A stretch of 64,000 nt of DNA from Thalassolituus hydrocarboniclasticus (GCF_025345565.1 NZ_CP054475.1:2696448-2760447), one strand, 5' to 3'. Positions 34,839 to 44,371 are shown, counted from the first letter of the stretch. Numbers and translations are program-made. The notes: a model not told the origin generated them from the letters alone.

Positions 34839-35220
34839 AATATTTCTCCGTCAGTGGTCAAAACCATGCTCTGCTGTTATTTGCAGATGCATTCATCGTT
34901 GACACCTGCGAATCAGACATTCGGCATTTCAGGTTGTGAGACACCGTAAGCAGAACGCACCCTGTCACTGACCATTGTGCTGACCATATCCACGTTTTTT
35001 AAAACCGGTACCGGCCTGCATAATGTTCTCCTGTTATCATTAAACGATAGTACAGGAGACTATCATCACCAGAATTCAGACAAGAAAGTATATTTTTCTC
35101 TGCAATACAGCCCACCATTATAAATGATGATAAATATCTCATTTAAATCCGTTGCTGATTTACATAAAACGTCAGATATTCGTTAAATATTTGTTACACA
35201 ACGCGGACATTCTGCAGGCA
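34839..35220. other. Intergenic region, about 380 bp, no gene seen
   Basis: The stretch is A/T-rich and contains no open frame with coding character. It holds the promoter of the outer-membrane protein gene on the minus strand and an inverted repeat GATAGT-ACAGGAG-ACTATC (about 35046-35064) of unknown role. Confidence 0.4.
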
Positions 35221-35251
35221 TAAAAAACGGAGCCGAAGCTCCGTTTTTTAT
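35221..35251 (-). terminator. Intrinsic terminator after hom
   Basis: The hairpin AACGGAGC-CGAA-GCTCCGTT has A/T-rich flanks. It lies 21 bp past the hom stop on the minus strand. Confidence 0.9.
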
Positions 35252-35272
35252 ATCTCAGCTGTCAGGCAAACC

Positions 35273-36571
35273 TCAGTTGAGGTGCTCCACACGAATGCGG
35301 GTCACATCACCCACGGTGCTGGACAGAGCTTCGATAGCAGCAATGGCTTCGTTCATCTGTTTTTCCACCACAACGTGGGTCAGCAGGATGATCTGCGCCA
35401 GCGCTTCGCCATCTTTTGGCTCTTTCTGGATGATGGCTTCGATATTGATGCCACGCTCACTCAGAATGCTGGCAACAGCCGCCAGTACACCGGTTTTGTC
35501 TTCCGCCTGAATACGCAGGTAGTAAGCGGTTTCCACTTCTTCCATCGGCAGTACCGCCACGTCTTCAATATCGTTGAAGGCGAGGTGATTAACGCTGGCT
35601 TCTGCCGGTGCGTCAAAGGTACGGGCCAGATCGATAATGTCGGCCACTACCGCAGAAGCGGTCGGGCCAGCACCGGCACCGGCACCAACATACAGCGTGT
35701 TACCAACAGCATCACCGTTAACCATCACAGCATTCAGCACGCCATCAACGGTCGCAATCGGACGCGCAACCGGAATCATGGTCGGATGAACACGCAGGTC
35801 GATACCTTTTTCAGTACGGCGGCTGACACCCAGATGCTTGATGCGGTAACCCAGCTCTTCGGCGTACTCAACGTCATCCGGAGTCACCTTGCTGATACCT
35901 TCGGTATAGCAACGGGCAAACTGCAGCGGGATACCGTAAGCAATCGACGACAGAATGGTCAGCTTGTGTGCCGCGTCGATACCTTCAACGTCGAAGGTCG
36001 GGTCGGCTTCGGCATAACCCAGCGCCTGAGCTTCAGCCAGTACATCGGCGAAGTCACGGCCTTTGTCGCGCATTTCGGTCAGGATAAAGTTACCGGTACC
36101 GTTAATGATGCCCGCCAGCCAGTTGATACGGTTGGCCGCCAGACCTTCACGGATCGCCTTAATGATCGGGATGCCGCCGGCAACCGCCGCTTCGTACATC
36201 ACGCTCACGCCTTTGGCTTCCGCCGCGGCGAAGATTTCGTCACCGTGTACCGCAATCAGTGCTTTGTTGGCGGTAACCACGTGTTTACCATTGGCAATCG
36301 CGCCCAGCACCACGTCTTTGGCGATGGTGTAGCCACCGATCAGTTCAACAACAACATCGATCTCCGGGTTGTTGATAACGTCGTTCACGTCGGCGGTAAC
36401 CGCCACAGCGCCGGTGTCCACATCCGGGTTCGGATGACGGGTAGCCACCTGCGCGATAATAATTTCACGACCCGCCCGGCGCGCGATGTCTTGTGCATTA
36501 CGGGTCAGCACATTAAAAGTGCCGCCGCCAACTGTACCTAAACCACAGATACCTACTTTTACCGGTTTCAA
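35273..36571 (-). CDS. hom: Homoserine dehydrogenase
   Basis: The 432-aa cytosolic enzyme reduces aspartate semialdehyde to homoserine for threonine and methionine. The N-terminal cofactor motif is VGICGLGTVGGGTF, the central catalytic part includes AVAGGIPIIKAIREGL and GIINGTGNFI, and a C-terminal ACT domain (about 350-430; LRIQAEDKTGVLAAVASILS) gives feedback control. The start codon is TTG at 36571, with AAGGAG eight bases upstream; no ATG fits. alaC lies 37 bp upstream on the same strand. thrC is elsewhere (7.1-8.5 kb). Confidence 0.97.
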   Translation of the reverse strand: MKPVKVGICGLGTVGGGTFNVLTRNAQDIARRAGREIIIAQVATRHPNPDVDTGAVAVTADVNDVINNPEIDVVVELIGGYTIAKDVVLGAIANGKHVVTANKALIAVHGDEIFAAAEAKGVSVMYEAAVAGGIPIIKAIREGLAANRINWLAGIINGTGNFILTEMRDKGRDFADVLAEAQALGYAEADPTFDVEGIDAAHKLTILSSIAYGIPLQFARCYTEGISKVTPDDVEYAEELGYRIKHLGVSRRTEKGIDLRVHPTMIPVARPIATVDGVLNAVMVNGDAVGNTLYVGAGAGAGPTASAVVADIIDLARTFDAPAEASVNHLAFNDIEDVAVLPMEEVETAYYLRIQAEDKTGVLAAVASILSERGINIEAIIQKEPKDGEALAQIILLTHVVVEKQMNEAIAAIEALSSTVGDVTRIRVEHLN

Positions 36572-36608
36572 GGTCGTTTCTCCTTAAGATATAGAGAGTA
36601 TTAAGTTG

Positions 36609-37799
36609 TTAACCGCCAAAGCCATCGTTACGCAGCATCTGTTTAATGCCGCGCAGCGCCTGGCGGGTGCGCTGGTCATTCTCAATCAGGGCGAAGCGTA
36701 CATGGTCATCGCCGTATTCGCCAAAGCCAATTCCCGGTGACACAGCCACCTTGGCCTCGGTCAGCAGCTTCTTGCTGAACTCGAGGGAGCCCATTTTACG
36801 ATAAGCTTCAGGAATTTGCGCCCAGACAAACATGGTGGCTTTCGGCCATTTTACCGGCCAGCCCAGATCATTCAGCCCCTTGCAGAGTACATCCCGGCGG
36901 CTGCGGTACATCTCGCAGATATCGCTCACCACCGTCTGATCACCTTCCAGTGCGGCAATCGCTGCCACCTGAATAGGCGTGAATGTACCATAATCGAGGT
37001 AGGACTTAATCCTTGCCAGGGCATAAATCAGATCTTTATTGCCACAGCAGAAGCCAACCCGCCAGCCCGGCATGTTGTAGCTCTTCGACAGCGAGTAAAA
37101 CTCCACCGCAATGTCTTTCGCACCTTCGACCTGCAGAATGGACGGCGGCTGGTAACCGTCAAACACAATATCGGCATAGGCCAGATCCTGCACCACCCAG
37201 ATTTCATGCTCTTTACACATCGCCACCACCTTCTCGAAGAAGGCTAAATCGACACACTCGGCGGTCGGGTTGCCGGGAAAATTCAGCACCAGCATCTTCG
37301 GTCGTGGCCAGGTGGTTTTGATGGCTTTTTCCAGCTCATCGAAGAAATTCACATCCGGCGTCATCGGCACATGGCGGATATCGGCGCCGGCAATAACAAA
37401 ACCATAAGGGTGAATCGGATAAGACGGATTCGGCACCAGCACGTTATCGCCCGGACCCAGAGTGGCCAGCGCCAGATGCGCCAGTCCTTCCTTCGAGCCG
37501 ATGGTGGTAATCACCTCAGTTTCCGGATCGAGATCGACATTGAATTTGCGCTTATACCAGCTGGCCATGGCGCGGCGCAGACGCGGAATACCCTTCGACT
37601 GGCTGTAGCGATGGGTTCCGCCACGGGTCGCGGTTTCCACCAGCTTATCGACAATGTGTTTTGGCGTGTCCTGATCCGGGTTACCCATCGACATATCGAC
37701 GATGTCCTCCCCCGCCGCTCGTGCCGCCATCTTCATTTCGCCGATCACATTGAAGACATAAGGAGGCAGGCGCTTAATGCGCGGGAAGTTAGTATCCAT
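36609..37799 (-). CDS. alaC: Glutamate-pyruvate aminotransferase AlaC
   Basis: The 396-aa class I aminotransferase contains [31 protein letters not shown] and the PLP lysine in [16 protein letters not shown]. The start [17 protein letters not shown] is diagnostic of the AlaC/YfdZ group, which makes alanine from pyruvate and glutamate. It is followed by hom 37 bp downstream, so nitrogen and aspartate-family genes are joined in one transcript. ATG 37799 has a poor ribosome site. Confidence 0.95.
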   Translation of the reverse strand: MDTNFPRIKRLPPYVFNVIGEMKMAARAAGEDIVDMSMGNPDQDTPKHIVDKLVETATRGGTHRYSQSKGIPRLRRAMASWYKRKFNVDLDPETEVITTIGSKEGLAHLALATLGPGDNVLVPNPSYPIHPYGFVIAGADIRHVPMTPDVNFFDELEKAIKTTWPRPKMLVLNFPGNPTAECVDLAFFEKVVAMCKEHEIWVVQDLAYADIVFDGYQPPSILQVEGAKDIAVEFYSLSKSYNMPGWRVGFCCGNKDLIYALARIKSYLDYGTFTPIQVAAIAALEGDQTVVSDICEMYRSRRDVLCKGLNDLGWPVKWPKATMFVWAQIPEAYRKMGSLEFSKKLLTEAKVAVSPGIGFGEYGDDHVRFALIENDQRTRQALRGIKQMLRNDGFGG

Positions 37800-37973
37800 A
37801 ACGGTGTCCTGATTCTCAGGTAATTAAAGGGACATCAAGGCTACTGTATCAACCGCAGGGGAACAACGATCAGTCGGCAGGAATTTGACCGGCACAGTAC
37901 GTGCGGTAAATCGCATAAAGCTGTGTTAGTGTCAGAACGACAATCTGATTGCAGAAAAACATAAGGAAAAGCA

Positions 37974-38486
37974 ATGGCAAACTTTCTTGTATTAACCGTT
38001 ATTGCCGACGACAAACCCGGAATTGTTGAACAACTGTCAGCCACCATAGCCCGCAATGGCGGTAACTGGCTGGAAAGCCGTATGGCGCATATGGCAGGAA
38101 AATTTGCCGGGATTTTGCGGGTATCTATTGCCGCCGAACAAAGCAACAGCCTGATTGCCGAATTAAGCTCGCTCAGCTCACGCGGTATTCTGGTCAATGC
38201 CGAAACCGGCAGCGACAGCGAAGAAAACGACAGCCTCGACCTGACCCTGAATCTGGTCGGCAACGACCGTCCGGGCATCGTCAAAGAAGTGTCTCAGGCA
38301 CTGGCAAAAATGGGCGTGAACGTACTGGAATTAACCACCGACTGCGGCACCGCCGAAATGTCTGCGGTGCCACTGTTCCGCGCCGAAGCCCTGCTGCGCG
38401 TACCACACAGTTTTGATACCGATATTCTGGCCAGTGCACTGGAAGCCATTTCCAATGACCTGATGGTAGAAATCCGTCTGGATTAA
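37974..38486 (+). CDS. Double-ACT-domain regulator, GcvR-like
   Basis: The 170-aa protein consists of two ACT domains: about 1-75 (LVLTVIADDKPGIVEQLSAT) and about 88-165 (LNLVGNDRPGIVKEVSQAL). GcvR of E. coli has this architecture and modulates the glycine-cleavage activator GcvA in response to glycine. Many marine gammaproteobacteria have such stand-alone proteins without proven function. It is divergent from alaC. AAGGA precedes ATG 37974. Confidence 0.85.
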   Translation: MANFLVLTVIADDKPGIVEQLSATIARNGGNWLESRMAHMAGKFAGILRVSIAAEQSNSLIAELSSLSSRGILVNAETGSDSEENDSLDLTLNLVGNDRPGIVKEVSQALAKMGVNVLELTTDCGTAEMSAVPLFRAEALLRVPHSFDTDILASALEAISNDLMVEIRLD

Positions 38487-38541
38487 TACTCCGGAAAGTG
38501 CCGTGCTGCACAGCGCTGCAGCACGGCCGGTATAAAAAGCA

Positions 38542-39309
38542 TCAGCCAATAACGGCCTGTCCCAGCAGCCAGGCAGAGTTACCCGCCAGCAGCCACATCA
38601 TCACTTTAAAAAACACATCGCCATCCATGCGTTTGCTTAACCAGCGACCAAGATAAACACCGGCAAAAGCCACCGGCACCAGAATCACGGTTAACCAGCC
38701 GATATCAAAATTCAGCAGCCCCAGCATGCCGTATGGCAATAATTTGATCGCATTCATCAGACCGATCGCGAGGGTTATCTGCGCCAGAAACGATTCCTTA
38801 TTGAGCTTACCCAGTAAAAAATACGCCTGCAGCGGTGCCGCACCGGCATGAGCAAGAGTACTGCCCAAACCGGCGATGCTGCCCAGTAAACCACCCTGCA
38901 ACGCCGACGCCTGCGCCGGTTGCTCTTGTCCGGCAGCCGCCATGCGCCGGCCGGCCAGCCAGGGCCAGCGCTTCTGCGCCAGCACCCAGAAACCGATCAG
39001 ACCAATCAGCGCCTGTACGCCACGTTCGCTGACCACGCCCAGTAATAAGGTGCCCGCCGTGATGCCCAGCAGAATACCGGGCAACAGGGGCTTCACCAGC
39101 GCGAACGACAGGTAACGGCGGTAGACGCGCAGGGTCATAATGTCCATCAGCAGCAGAATCGGCAGCAGAATACCGATGGCCTGCTCACCGCCGATAAAAG
39201 GCGCCATCATCGGCACTGCCACCACACCGATACCACCACCAAAACCGGATTTGGCAATGCCGGTTAACAACACGCCGAGCACGGCAATCGCAACAAAGGT
39301 CAGATCCAC
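38542..39309 (-). CDS. TSUP/TauE-SafE family membrane permease
   Basis: The 255-aa inner-membrane protein has about eight helices in two repeats with GIAKSGFGGGIGVVAVPMMAP and LNKESFLAQITLAIGL. The family exports sulfite, sulfonates or other organic anions. The start is GTG 39309 with GGGA upstream. No sulfonate genes are nearby, so the substrate is open. Confidence 0.9.
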   Translation of the reverse strand: MDLTFVAIAVLGVLLTGIAKSGFGGGIGVVAVPMMAPFIGGEQAIGILLPILLLMDIMTLRVYRRYLSFALVKPLLPGILLGITAGTLLLGVVSERGVQALIGLIGFWVLAQKRWPWLAGRRMAAAGQEQPAQASALQGGLLGSIAGLGSTLAHAGAAPLQAYFLLGKLNKESFLAQITLAIGLMNAIKLLPYGMLGLLNFDIGWLTVILVPVAFAGVYLGRWLSKRMDGDVFFKVMMWLLAGNSAWLLGQAVIG

Positions 39310-39361
39310 AAAACTATCCCGTCAGGCGGAGCCTTATCTGTACCCTCAGATCCGGCGCCGG

Positions 39362-40060
39362 TTAAGGTAAATCGAACAACAAGGCCTCCGCCTGGCTGTC
39401 AGCGCTGAAGGTCAGCGCCTGTTCATGGCTGATACTCACGCCGTCACCGGCATGTAATATCAGCGTGTCATCGCCGGCCTGCAGTTGCAGCGGGCCGTTA
39501 ATGGCATGCACATAATAGCGGCGCACCGGGTTCAGTATCTGCTCTGCGCTTTCTGCAGTCAGGCGCACGTGCAGCAGCTGCGCGTCCTGGCGGATACTGA
39601 GCGTGCCGTCGCGTCCGTCCGGCGTAATCACCGGCTGAATGGCCCGCTGGCGGGGAAAGCGCTTCTGCTGATAACCCGGCTCGGTATTCTGCTCATTGGG
39701 CTGAATCCAGATCTGCAGAAAATGCAGCGACTGGTCTGTCGCCGGATTAAATTCGCTGTGCATCACACCGCTGCCGGCCGACATCAGCTGAAACTCACCG
39801 GCCGGCAAATGCTCAACGTTGCCCATCGAGTCACGGTGAGCAATGGTGCCGTCCAGCACATAGCTGATGATTTCCATATTGCGGTGGCCGTGGGTATCGA
39901 AGCCTGCGCCCGGGGCAACCCGGTCGTCGTTGATAACCCGTAAAGCAGACACCCCCATATGCTGAGGGTCGTAATACTGGCCAAAAGAAAACGTATGCGA
40001 GCTGTTGAGCCAGCCAAAATTGGCCCGGCCACGTTCGCTGGCTGCGCGTAAGATTAACAT
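39362..40060 (-). CDS. Pirin-family cupin protein (YhhW-like)
   Basis: The 232-aa bicupin has the pirin pattern LNSSHTFSFGQYYDPQHMGV and the metal ligand set FDTHGHRNMEI plus SGVMHSEFN (two His, later His and Glu), as in quercetinase-active YhhW. It may act as a metal-dependent dioxygenase or redox sensor. It is divergent from an EamA transporter gene. No clear partner. Confidence 0.9.
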   Translation of the reverse strand: MLILRAASERGRANFGWLNSSHTFSFGQYYDPQHMGVSALRVINDDRVAPGAGFDTHGHRNMEIISYVLDGTIAHRDSMGNVEHLPAGEFQLMSAGSGVMHSEFNPATDQSLHFLQIWIQPNEQNTEPGYQQKRFPRQRAIQPVITPDGRDGTLSIRQDAQLLHVRLTAESAEQILNPVRRYYVHAINGPLQLQAGDDTLILHAGDGVSISHEQALTFSADSQAEALLFDLP

Positions 40061-40195
40061 GGTTCGCTCTCCTTCCGGGGTTATGGATGCAACACTCTTT
40101 TTCAGTGTCGCCGTAAAGCAGACACAGACTTCCGCCGAAGGCTGTGAAATACTGCTGCGCTTTTTTTGCTAAGCCTTTTTTCATGGCAAGCCGGT

Positions 40196-41152
40196 ATGTA
40201 TCCGGCAGCCCTACTGCCTGCGGGCCAGCGGTTTATTGTGTCTTCTACTTCCGAATCCGTATCCACAGACGATCAGCATCACGCCCAGCTGTTGCGCGCC
40301 GACCTGATTCTGCTTGGCGTTACCCTGCTGGCTGCTGTCAGCTGGATGTTTTCCAAAGAGGCGTTAAACGAATTTCCGCCGTTGCTGTTTATGGCCTGCC
40401 GCTTTAGCGCCGCCGGTCTGCTGCTGGCGATTCCCGGCCGCCGTGCGCTGGCCGCCTTACAGGCCCACGAATGGCGCGCTTCGGCCCTGGTCGGCCTGTT
40501 TTTCGGTGCCGCCATGAGCTTCTGGATCATGGGGCTGTTTAATGCTCACACCCTCGGCGAAGGCGCCTTTATTACCAGTCTGGCGGTGGTGCTGGTGCCT
40601 TTTATCAGCTGGCTGCTGTTCCGCGAGCGGCCGGCGAAAAGCATCTGGATTGCCCTGCCGCTGGCCATCGGCGGGCTGGCGCTGCTGTCGTTACGTCATG
40701 GTTTTACCCCTGACCCCGGCCAGCTGTTTTTCTTTGCCGCCGCCCTGCTTTTGTCACTCACCTTTATTCTCAACGGCCGTGCCGCGGCGCGTATTTCGGC
40801 ACTGGCCCTGAGCGCTATCCAGCTGGTGCTGGTCGGCGTTGTGTCTTTTACCCTGTCGGCCATGTTTGAAGACTGGCCCGATACTTTTACCCCAACCATG
40901 TGGCTGTGGCTGATTCTGAGCGTGACCGTCGGCACCGCCGCACGCTTTCTGCTGCAGACCTATGCTCAGGGTCTGGCGTCACCCAGCCATGCTGCAGTGA
41001 TTATGGTGCTGGAGCCGGTCTGGACCGCCATCATCGCCGCCTTCTGGTTTACCGAACGGATGGAAACAGCGCAGATTCTCGGCTGTACCCTGATTCTGCT
41101 GGCACTGCTGGCTAACCGCTGGAGTGCCATCAGCCGCTGGCTGAAGCGCTGA
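40196..41152 (+). CDS. EamA/DMT-family transporter
   Basis: The protein of about 318 aa has ten membrane helices in two EamA repeats (first LLGVTLLAAVSWMFSKEAL; second FFAAALLLSLTFILNGRAA). The start is uncertain: TTG 40166, ATG 40196 and GTG 40238 are all in frame and none has a good ribosome site. Hydrophobic sequence begins about residue 36 of the ATG form. It exports small metabolites. It is divergent from the pirin gene. Paralogous to the EamA gene at 13508-14482 but not adjacent. Confidence 0.85.
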   Translation: MYPAALLPAGQRFIVSSTSESVSTDDQHHAQLLRADLILLGVTLLAAVSWMFSKEALNEFPPLLFMACRFSAAGLLLAIPGRRALAALQAHEWRASALVGLFFGAAMSFWIMGLFNAHTLGEGAFITSLAVVLVPFISWLLFRERPAKSIWIALPLAIGGLALLSLRHGFTPDPGQLFFFAAALLLSLTFILNGRAAARISALALSAIQLVLVGVVSFTLSAMFEDWPDTFTPTMWLWLILSVTVGTAARFLLQTYAQGLASPSHAAVIMVLEPVWTAIIAAFWFTERMETAQILGCTLILLALLANRWSAISRWLKR

Positions 41153-41204
41153 AGCGGGCGCACTGCCCGCTTTACCGGCCCGCTTTTCCCAACTTGTTTA
41201 GCAA

Positions 41205-41849
41205 TTAATTACTCAGATCGTGCAGCTTACCCGGACGGCCATCCAGCACCGTCACTTCGCTCGCTGCCAGACGCGGCTTACGTGGCCAGTTACCGTCTTT
41301 GGCGTAACCCAGAGTCACCATCATGGCAACGCTGTAGCGCTCAGCAATGTTGAACACTTCTTTCGCTTTCGCGGTATCGAAGCCGATCATCGGCCCGGTG
41401 GCCATGCCCTTACCGGCCGCGGCCGTCATCAGGTTCATGGTCGCCATGCTGGCTGAGCGCAGTGCTTCATCGTGGGCTGCGGCTTTGTTATCGCCGTAGG
41501 CACCGTTTACCGCGCTGACAAAATAGTCGCGCACGCCTTCGTTGTAGATACCGGCATCGACACCACGCTGGGCGATATCCGGCATACGCTCATGGCCCTG
41601 TTCGTCAGCCAGCACCAGAATAACCACCGGCGCATCGGCCACTTTCTGCTGACCGTAGGCGATGTCTTTTAAGGTTTCTTTCGCCGCCTGATCGGTGACC
41701 ACCAGATAGCGGGTATGCTGAATGTTAAAGGCCGTTGGCGCATGCTGGGCGTAATCCAGCAGCTCCAGTACTTCCGCCGTGCTGATGGCACGTTCGGTAT
41801 CAAAGTAGTTCACAGAAGTACGCTGGCTCAGGGCATCAAATACGTTCAT
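41205..41849 (-). CDS. Nitroreductase-family FMN oxidoreductase
   Basis: The start is ATG 41849 with AAGGA seven bases upstream, giving 214 aa (MNVFDALSQRTSVNYF); the frame extends to 41912. The nitroreductase fold signature is LLDYAQHAPTAFNIQHTRY and AAAGKGMATGPMIGFD. It reduces quinones or nitro-compounds using NAD(P)H and FMN. It is divergent from a LysR gene, which probably controls it. Confidence 0.92.
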   Translation of the reverse strand: MNVFDALSQRTSVNYFDTERAISTAEVLELLDYAQHAPTAFNIQHTRYLVVTDQAAKETLKDIAYGQQKVADAPVVILVLADEQGHERMPDIAQRGVDAGIYNEGVRDYFVSAVNGAYGDNKAAAHDEALRSASMATMNLMTAAAGKGMATGPMIGFDTAKAKEVFNIAERYSVAMMVTLGYAKDGNWPRKPRLAASEVTVLDGRPGKLHDLSN

Positions 41850-41998
41850 GGCGGCATCCTTAAATCGGGTATCGGTTCGGGTATTGGTTGTGGTGTTAGG
41901 GCTGTTAAGCAATGAGTGCAGTTTAAGTTCGCTTTATTCGATTAAAAATCTCATAATTTAACGCATAGCTTTCGATATTTACGAAAAGGTATTCAGCA

Positions 41999-42907
41999 AT
42001 GAAAACAACCCTCGAACAGTGGCGCATGTTTAAAGCGGTGGTTGACCATGGCGGCTACGCTCAGGCGGCCGAGGCCATCTTCAAGAGTCAGTCGACCATC
42101 AGCTATGGCGTACACAAACTGCAGGAACAACTGGGCGTACAGCTTTTGGAAGTAGAAGGGCGCAAAGCGGTACTGACCGAGCACGGCCGTATTCTGTTAC
42201 AGCGTGCCGAACAGTTGCTCGATCAGGCAGAGAATATCGATCAGGTTGCCAGCTCGCTTAATCAGGGCGTCGAGCCTGTTGTGCGTGCGGCCATCGACAC
42301 TATTTACCCCAACGATGTGTTGTTTGATGTGTTTGAAGCTTTCTCGGCCGAGTACCCAGATACCCGTCTGGAGCTGGAAGAATTTGTGCTCAGTGGCGGC
42401 AACGAAATGCTGCTCGAAGACAGCATCGATATTCTGATTACCCCACAACTGCCCAGTGGCTGGAACGGCGAGCACGTACACCGCTCCTGCTTTCTGCCGG
42501 TCACCAGCCCGCAGCATCCGTTGCAACATCTGGGGCGCGAGGTCACCTACGATGACCTTACCGCTCACCGGCAGGTGGTGCTGCGCGACAGCAGCCGTAA
42601 ACGCCGCAGCGAAGGTGGCTGGCTCGGTGCCCATCAGCGCTGGACCGTGACCCATACCAGCACCCGACTGAATATTGTCCGTCGCGGTCTGGGCTTTGCC
42701 TGGCTGCCGGAACTGCTGATTGCCGACGACCTGAAAAGCGGGGCCTTGCAGGTGATTCCCTTTGCTCAGGATGCGCGGCGCTACGTCGACCTTTATCTGG
42801 TGATGGCCCATGAAGAAAGCGCCGGCCCCGCCACCCGCGCCCTCGCCCGTCTGTTAGCCAACACTGATACCGGCTGCAAGGCTGCGCATAAAGCAGAAAC
42901 CGAATAA
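41999..42907 (+). CDS. LysR-family transcriptional regulator
   Basis: The 302-aa protein has a LysR helix-turn-helix (QWRMFKAVVDHGGYAQAAEA, then STISYGVHKLQEQLGVQLL) and an effector-binding domain with PNDVLFDVFEAFSAEYPDTR. It is divergent from the nitroreductase gene with 149 bp between the starts, the standard LysR arrangement. The downstream end carries a palindrome before guanidine operon 2. Confidence 0.92.
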   Translation: MKTTLEQWRMFKAVVDHGGYAQAAEAIFKSQSTISYGVHKLQEQLGVQLLEVEGRKAVLTEHGRILLQRAEQLLDQAENIDQVASSLNQGVEPVVRAAIDTIYPNDVLFDVFEAFSAEYPDTRLELEEFVLSGGNEMLLEDSIDILITPQLPSGWNGEHVHRSCFLPVTSPQHPLQHLGREVTYDDLTAHRQVVLRDSSRKRRSEGGWLGAHQRWTVTHTSTRLNIVRRGLGFAWLPELLIADDLKSGALQVIPFAQDARRYVDLYLVMAHEESAGPATRALARLLANTDTGCKAAHKAETE

Positions 42908-42949
42908 GCGCCCCAGAATGCAGCGACCATCTGTTCAGCTAATCATCTG

Positions 42950-42968
42950 TGCACCCTTTTGGGGTGCA
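42950..42968. promoter_or_regulatory. NtrC-like palindrome upstream of guanidine operon 2
   Basis: TGCACCC-TTTTG-GGGTGCA has perfect 7-bp arms. It resembles an NtrC enhancer (TGCACC...GGTGCA) with the arms two bases farther apart than the 17-bp consensus. It lies 73 bp before a sigma-54-like promoter. It could instead be part of a terminator for the LysR gene, but no T-run follows. Confidence 0.5.
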
Positions 42969-43040
42969 ACTGACAGCAAAATCAGCAACTTAACACTCGC
43001 CAGCCTGCCGGATGCTGCAATTTTCAGGCTCCGGCAAAAC

Positions 43041-43056
43041 TGGTACAGCCCTTGCT
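43041..43056 (+). promoter_or_regulatory. Candidate sigma-54 promoter of guanidine operon 2
   Basis: TGGTACAGCCCTTGCT fits TGGYACR-N4-TTGCW with exactly ten bases between GG and GC. The predicted start, about 43068, is 45-50 nt before the riboswitch core. It suggests RpoN-dependent transcription on nitrogen limitation. Confidence 0.6.
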
Positions 43057-43111
43057 GAACCCTGATCAGTAACAGGAGATACTCGGCAACCGAATCCGGT
43101 TGGGATTCACA

Positions 43112-43227
43112 GAAATAGGTGGCTAGGGTTCCGGTTCTTTGCTGAAAAAGAACGTCTGGTCCGAGAGCAACCGACCTCAGCGTATTCACAGCGCAGGTTA
43201 CACGGCGGGACAAAAGCCCGGGAGACC
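43112..43227 (+). ncRNA. Guanidine-I riboswitch (ykkC RNA), copy 2
   Basis: All conserved ykkC blocks are present: GTGGCTAGGGTTCCGG, then CTGGTCCGAGAGCAACCGAC, and ACGGCGGGACAAAAGCCCGG followed by GAGA. The variable stem pairs GTTCTTT with AAAGAAC. It differs from copy 1 mainly in stem sequence, so it is not a recent duplicate. It ends 83 nt before the binding-protein start codon and would turn on that gene when guanidine is present. Confidence 0.95.
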
Positions 43228-43309
43228 CACACGCGAATGCCAGCATCTGGCCGTTTCGCGCTGAGTTCTCCTGCCGTCTGATTTATGTGGATATCAAAGA
43301 GGAAGTCCT

Positions 43310-44371
43310 ATGAAGCCGTTAAAACGTCTGCTCACCGCCAGCCTGGTCACCCTGGCCGCCCTTACCCCATTACACGCTCAGGCCAAAGACAGTTTCCGTC
43401 TGGCCTGGTCTATCTATGTTGGCTGGATGCCGTGGGATTACGCCGACAAGGCCGGCATCGTAAAAAAATGGGCCGATAAATACGGCATCGAGATCGAAGT
43501 GGTGCAGATCAACGATTACGTTGAATCCATCAACCAGTTTACCGCCGGTGAATTCGACGCCTGCGTAATGACCAATATGGATGCCCTGACCATTCCGGCC
43601 GCCAGCGGCGTCGACACCACCGCCTTAATCGTCGGTGACTTCTCCAACGGCAACGACGCTGTGATTCTGAAAGAAGGCACAAGCCTGAAAGACATCAAAG
43701 GCCTGCCGGTGAATCTGGTGGAGCTGTCGGTTTCCCATTATCTGCTGGCACGTGGTCTGGAAAGCGTAGGCATGAGCGAAAAAGACGTATCGGTGATCAA
43801 CACCTCCGACGCCGATATGGTGGCGGCTTATGGCACCGGTGATGTTAAAGCCGTGGTCACCTGGAACCCGCTGGTGAGCGAAATTCTGGCGCAGCCAAAC
43901 GCAACCTCCGTGTTTAATTCCTCACAGATTCCGGGTGAAATTATCGACACCACCATGGTCAACAGCGAAACCCTGGCCGCTAACCCTGCCTTCGCCAAAG
44001 CCCTGACCGGCGCCTGGTACGAAACCATGAGCATCATGGCGAAAGACGACGCCGAAGGTAAAAAAGCACGCAGCATGATGGCCGAAGCCTCAGGCACCGA
44101 CCTGGCCGGTTACGATGCTCAGCTGGCCGCCACCAAAATGTTCTACGACGCACAAAAAGCCGTGGAATTTGTGAACAGCGCCGAGCTGCCAAAAACCATG
44201 GAATACGTGGCGAAATTCTCCTTCGACCACGGTCTGCTGGGTGATGGCGCCGCCGATGCCGGCTTTATCGGCATGGCCTTCCCGAATGGCAAAACCTTTG
44301 GCGATAAAGGTAATGTGAAACTGCGCTTTACCGACAGCTATATGAAGATGGCGGCTGAAGGAAAGCTGTGA
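43310..44371 (+). CDS. Guanidine/urea-type ABC transporter substrate-binding protein
   Basis: The 353-aa protein has a signal peptide (about 1-26, ending HAQAKDS). The mature part is of the NitT/TauT type with SIYVGWMPWDYADKAGIVKK and the urea-carboxylase-linked family's length and pattern. It probably binds guanidine in the periplasm and delivers it to the permease/ATPase at 14.9-16.6 kb. It is the only gene after riboswitch 2. GAGGAAG precedes ATG 43310. Confidence 0.9.
   Translation: MKPLKRLLTASLVTLAALTPLHAQAKDSFRLAWSIYVGWMPWDYADKAGIVKKWADKYGIEIEVVQINDYVESINQFTAGEFDACVMTNMDALTIPAASGVDTTALIVGDFSNGNDAVILKEGTSLKDIKGLPVNLVELSVSHYLLARGLESVGMSEKDVSVINTSDADMVAAYGTGDVKAVVTWNPLVSEILAQPNATSVFNSSQIPGEIIDTTMVNSETLAANPAFAKALTGAWYETMSIMAKDDAEGKKARSMMAEASGTDLAGYDAQLAATKMFYDAQKAVEFVNSAELPKTMEYVAKFSFDHGLLGDGAADAGFIGMAFPNGKTFGDKGNVKLRFTDSYMKMAAEGKL

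Noticed and set aside
35282-36541. 419-aa open frame on the plus strand
   Set aside because: It is antisense to hom, has no ribosome site and shows composition that mirrors hom codons; hom is clearly the real gene.
42935-43246. 103-aa minus-strand frame over riboswitch 2
   Set aside because: It covers the highly conserved RNA motif and has no ribosome site; the riboswitch explains the sequence.
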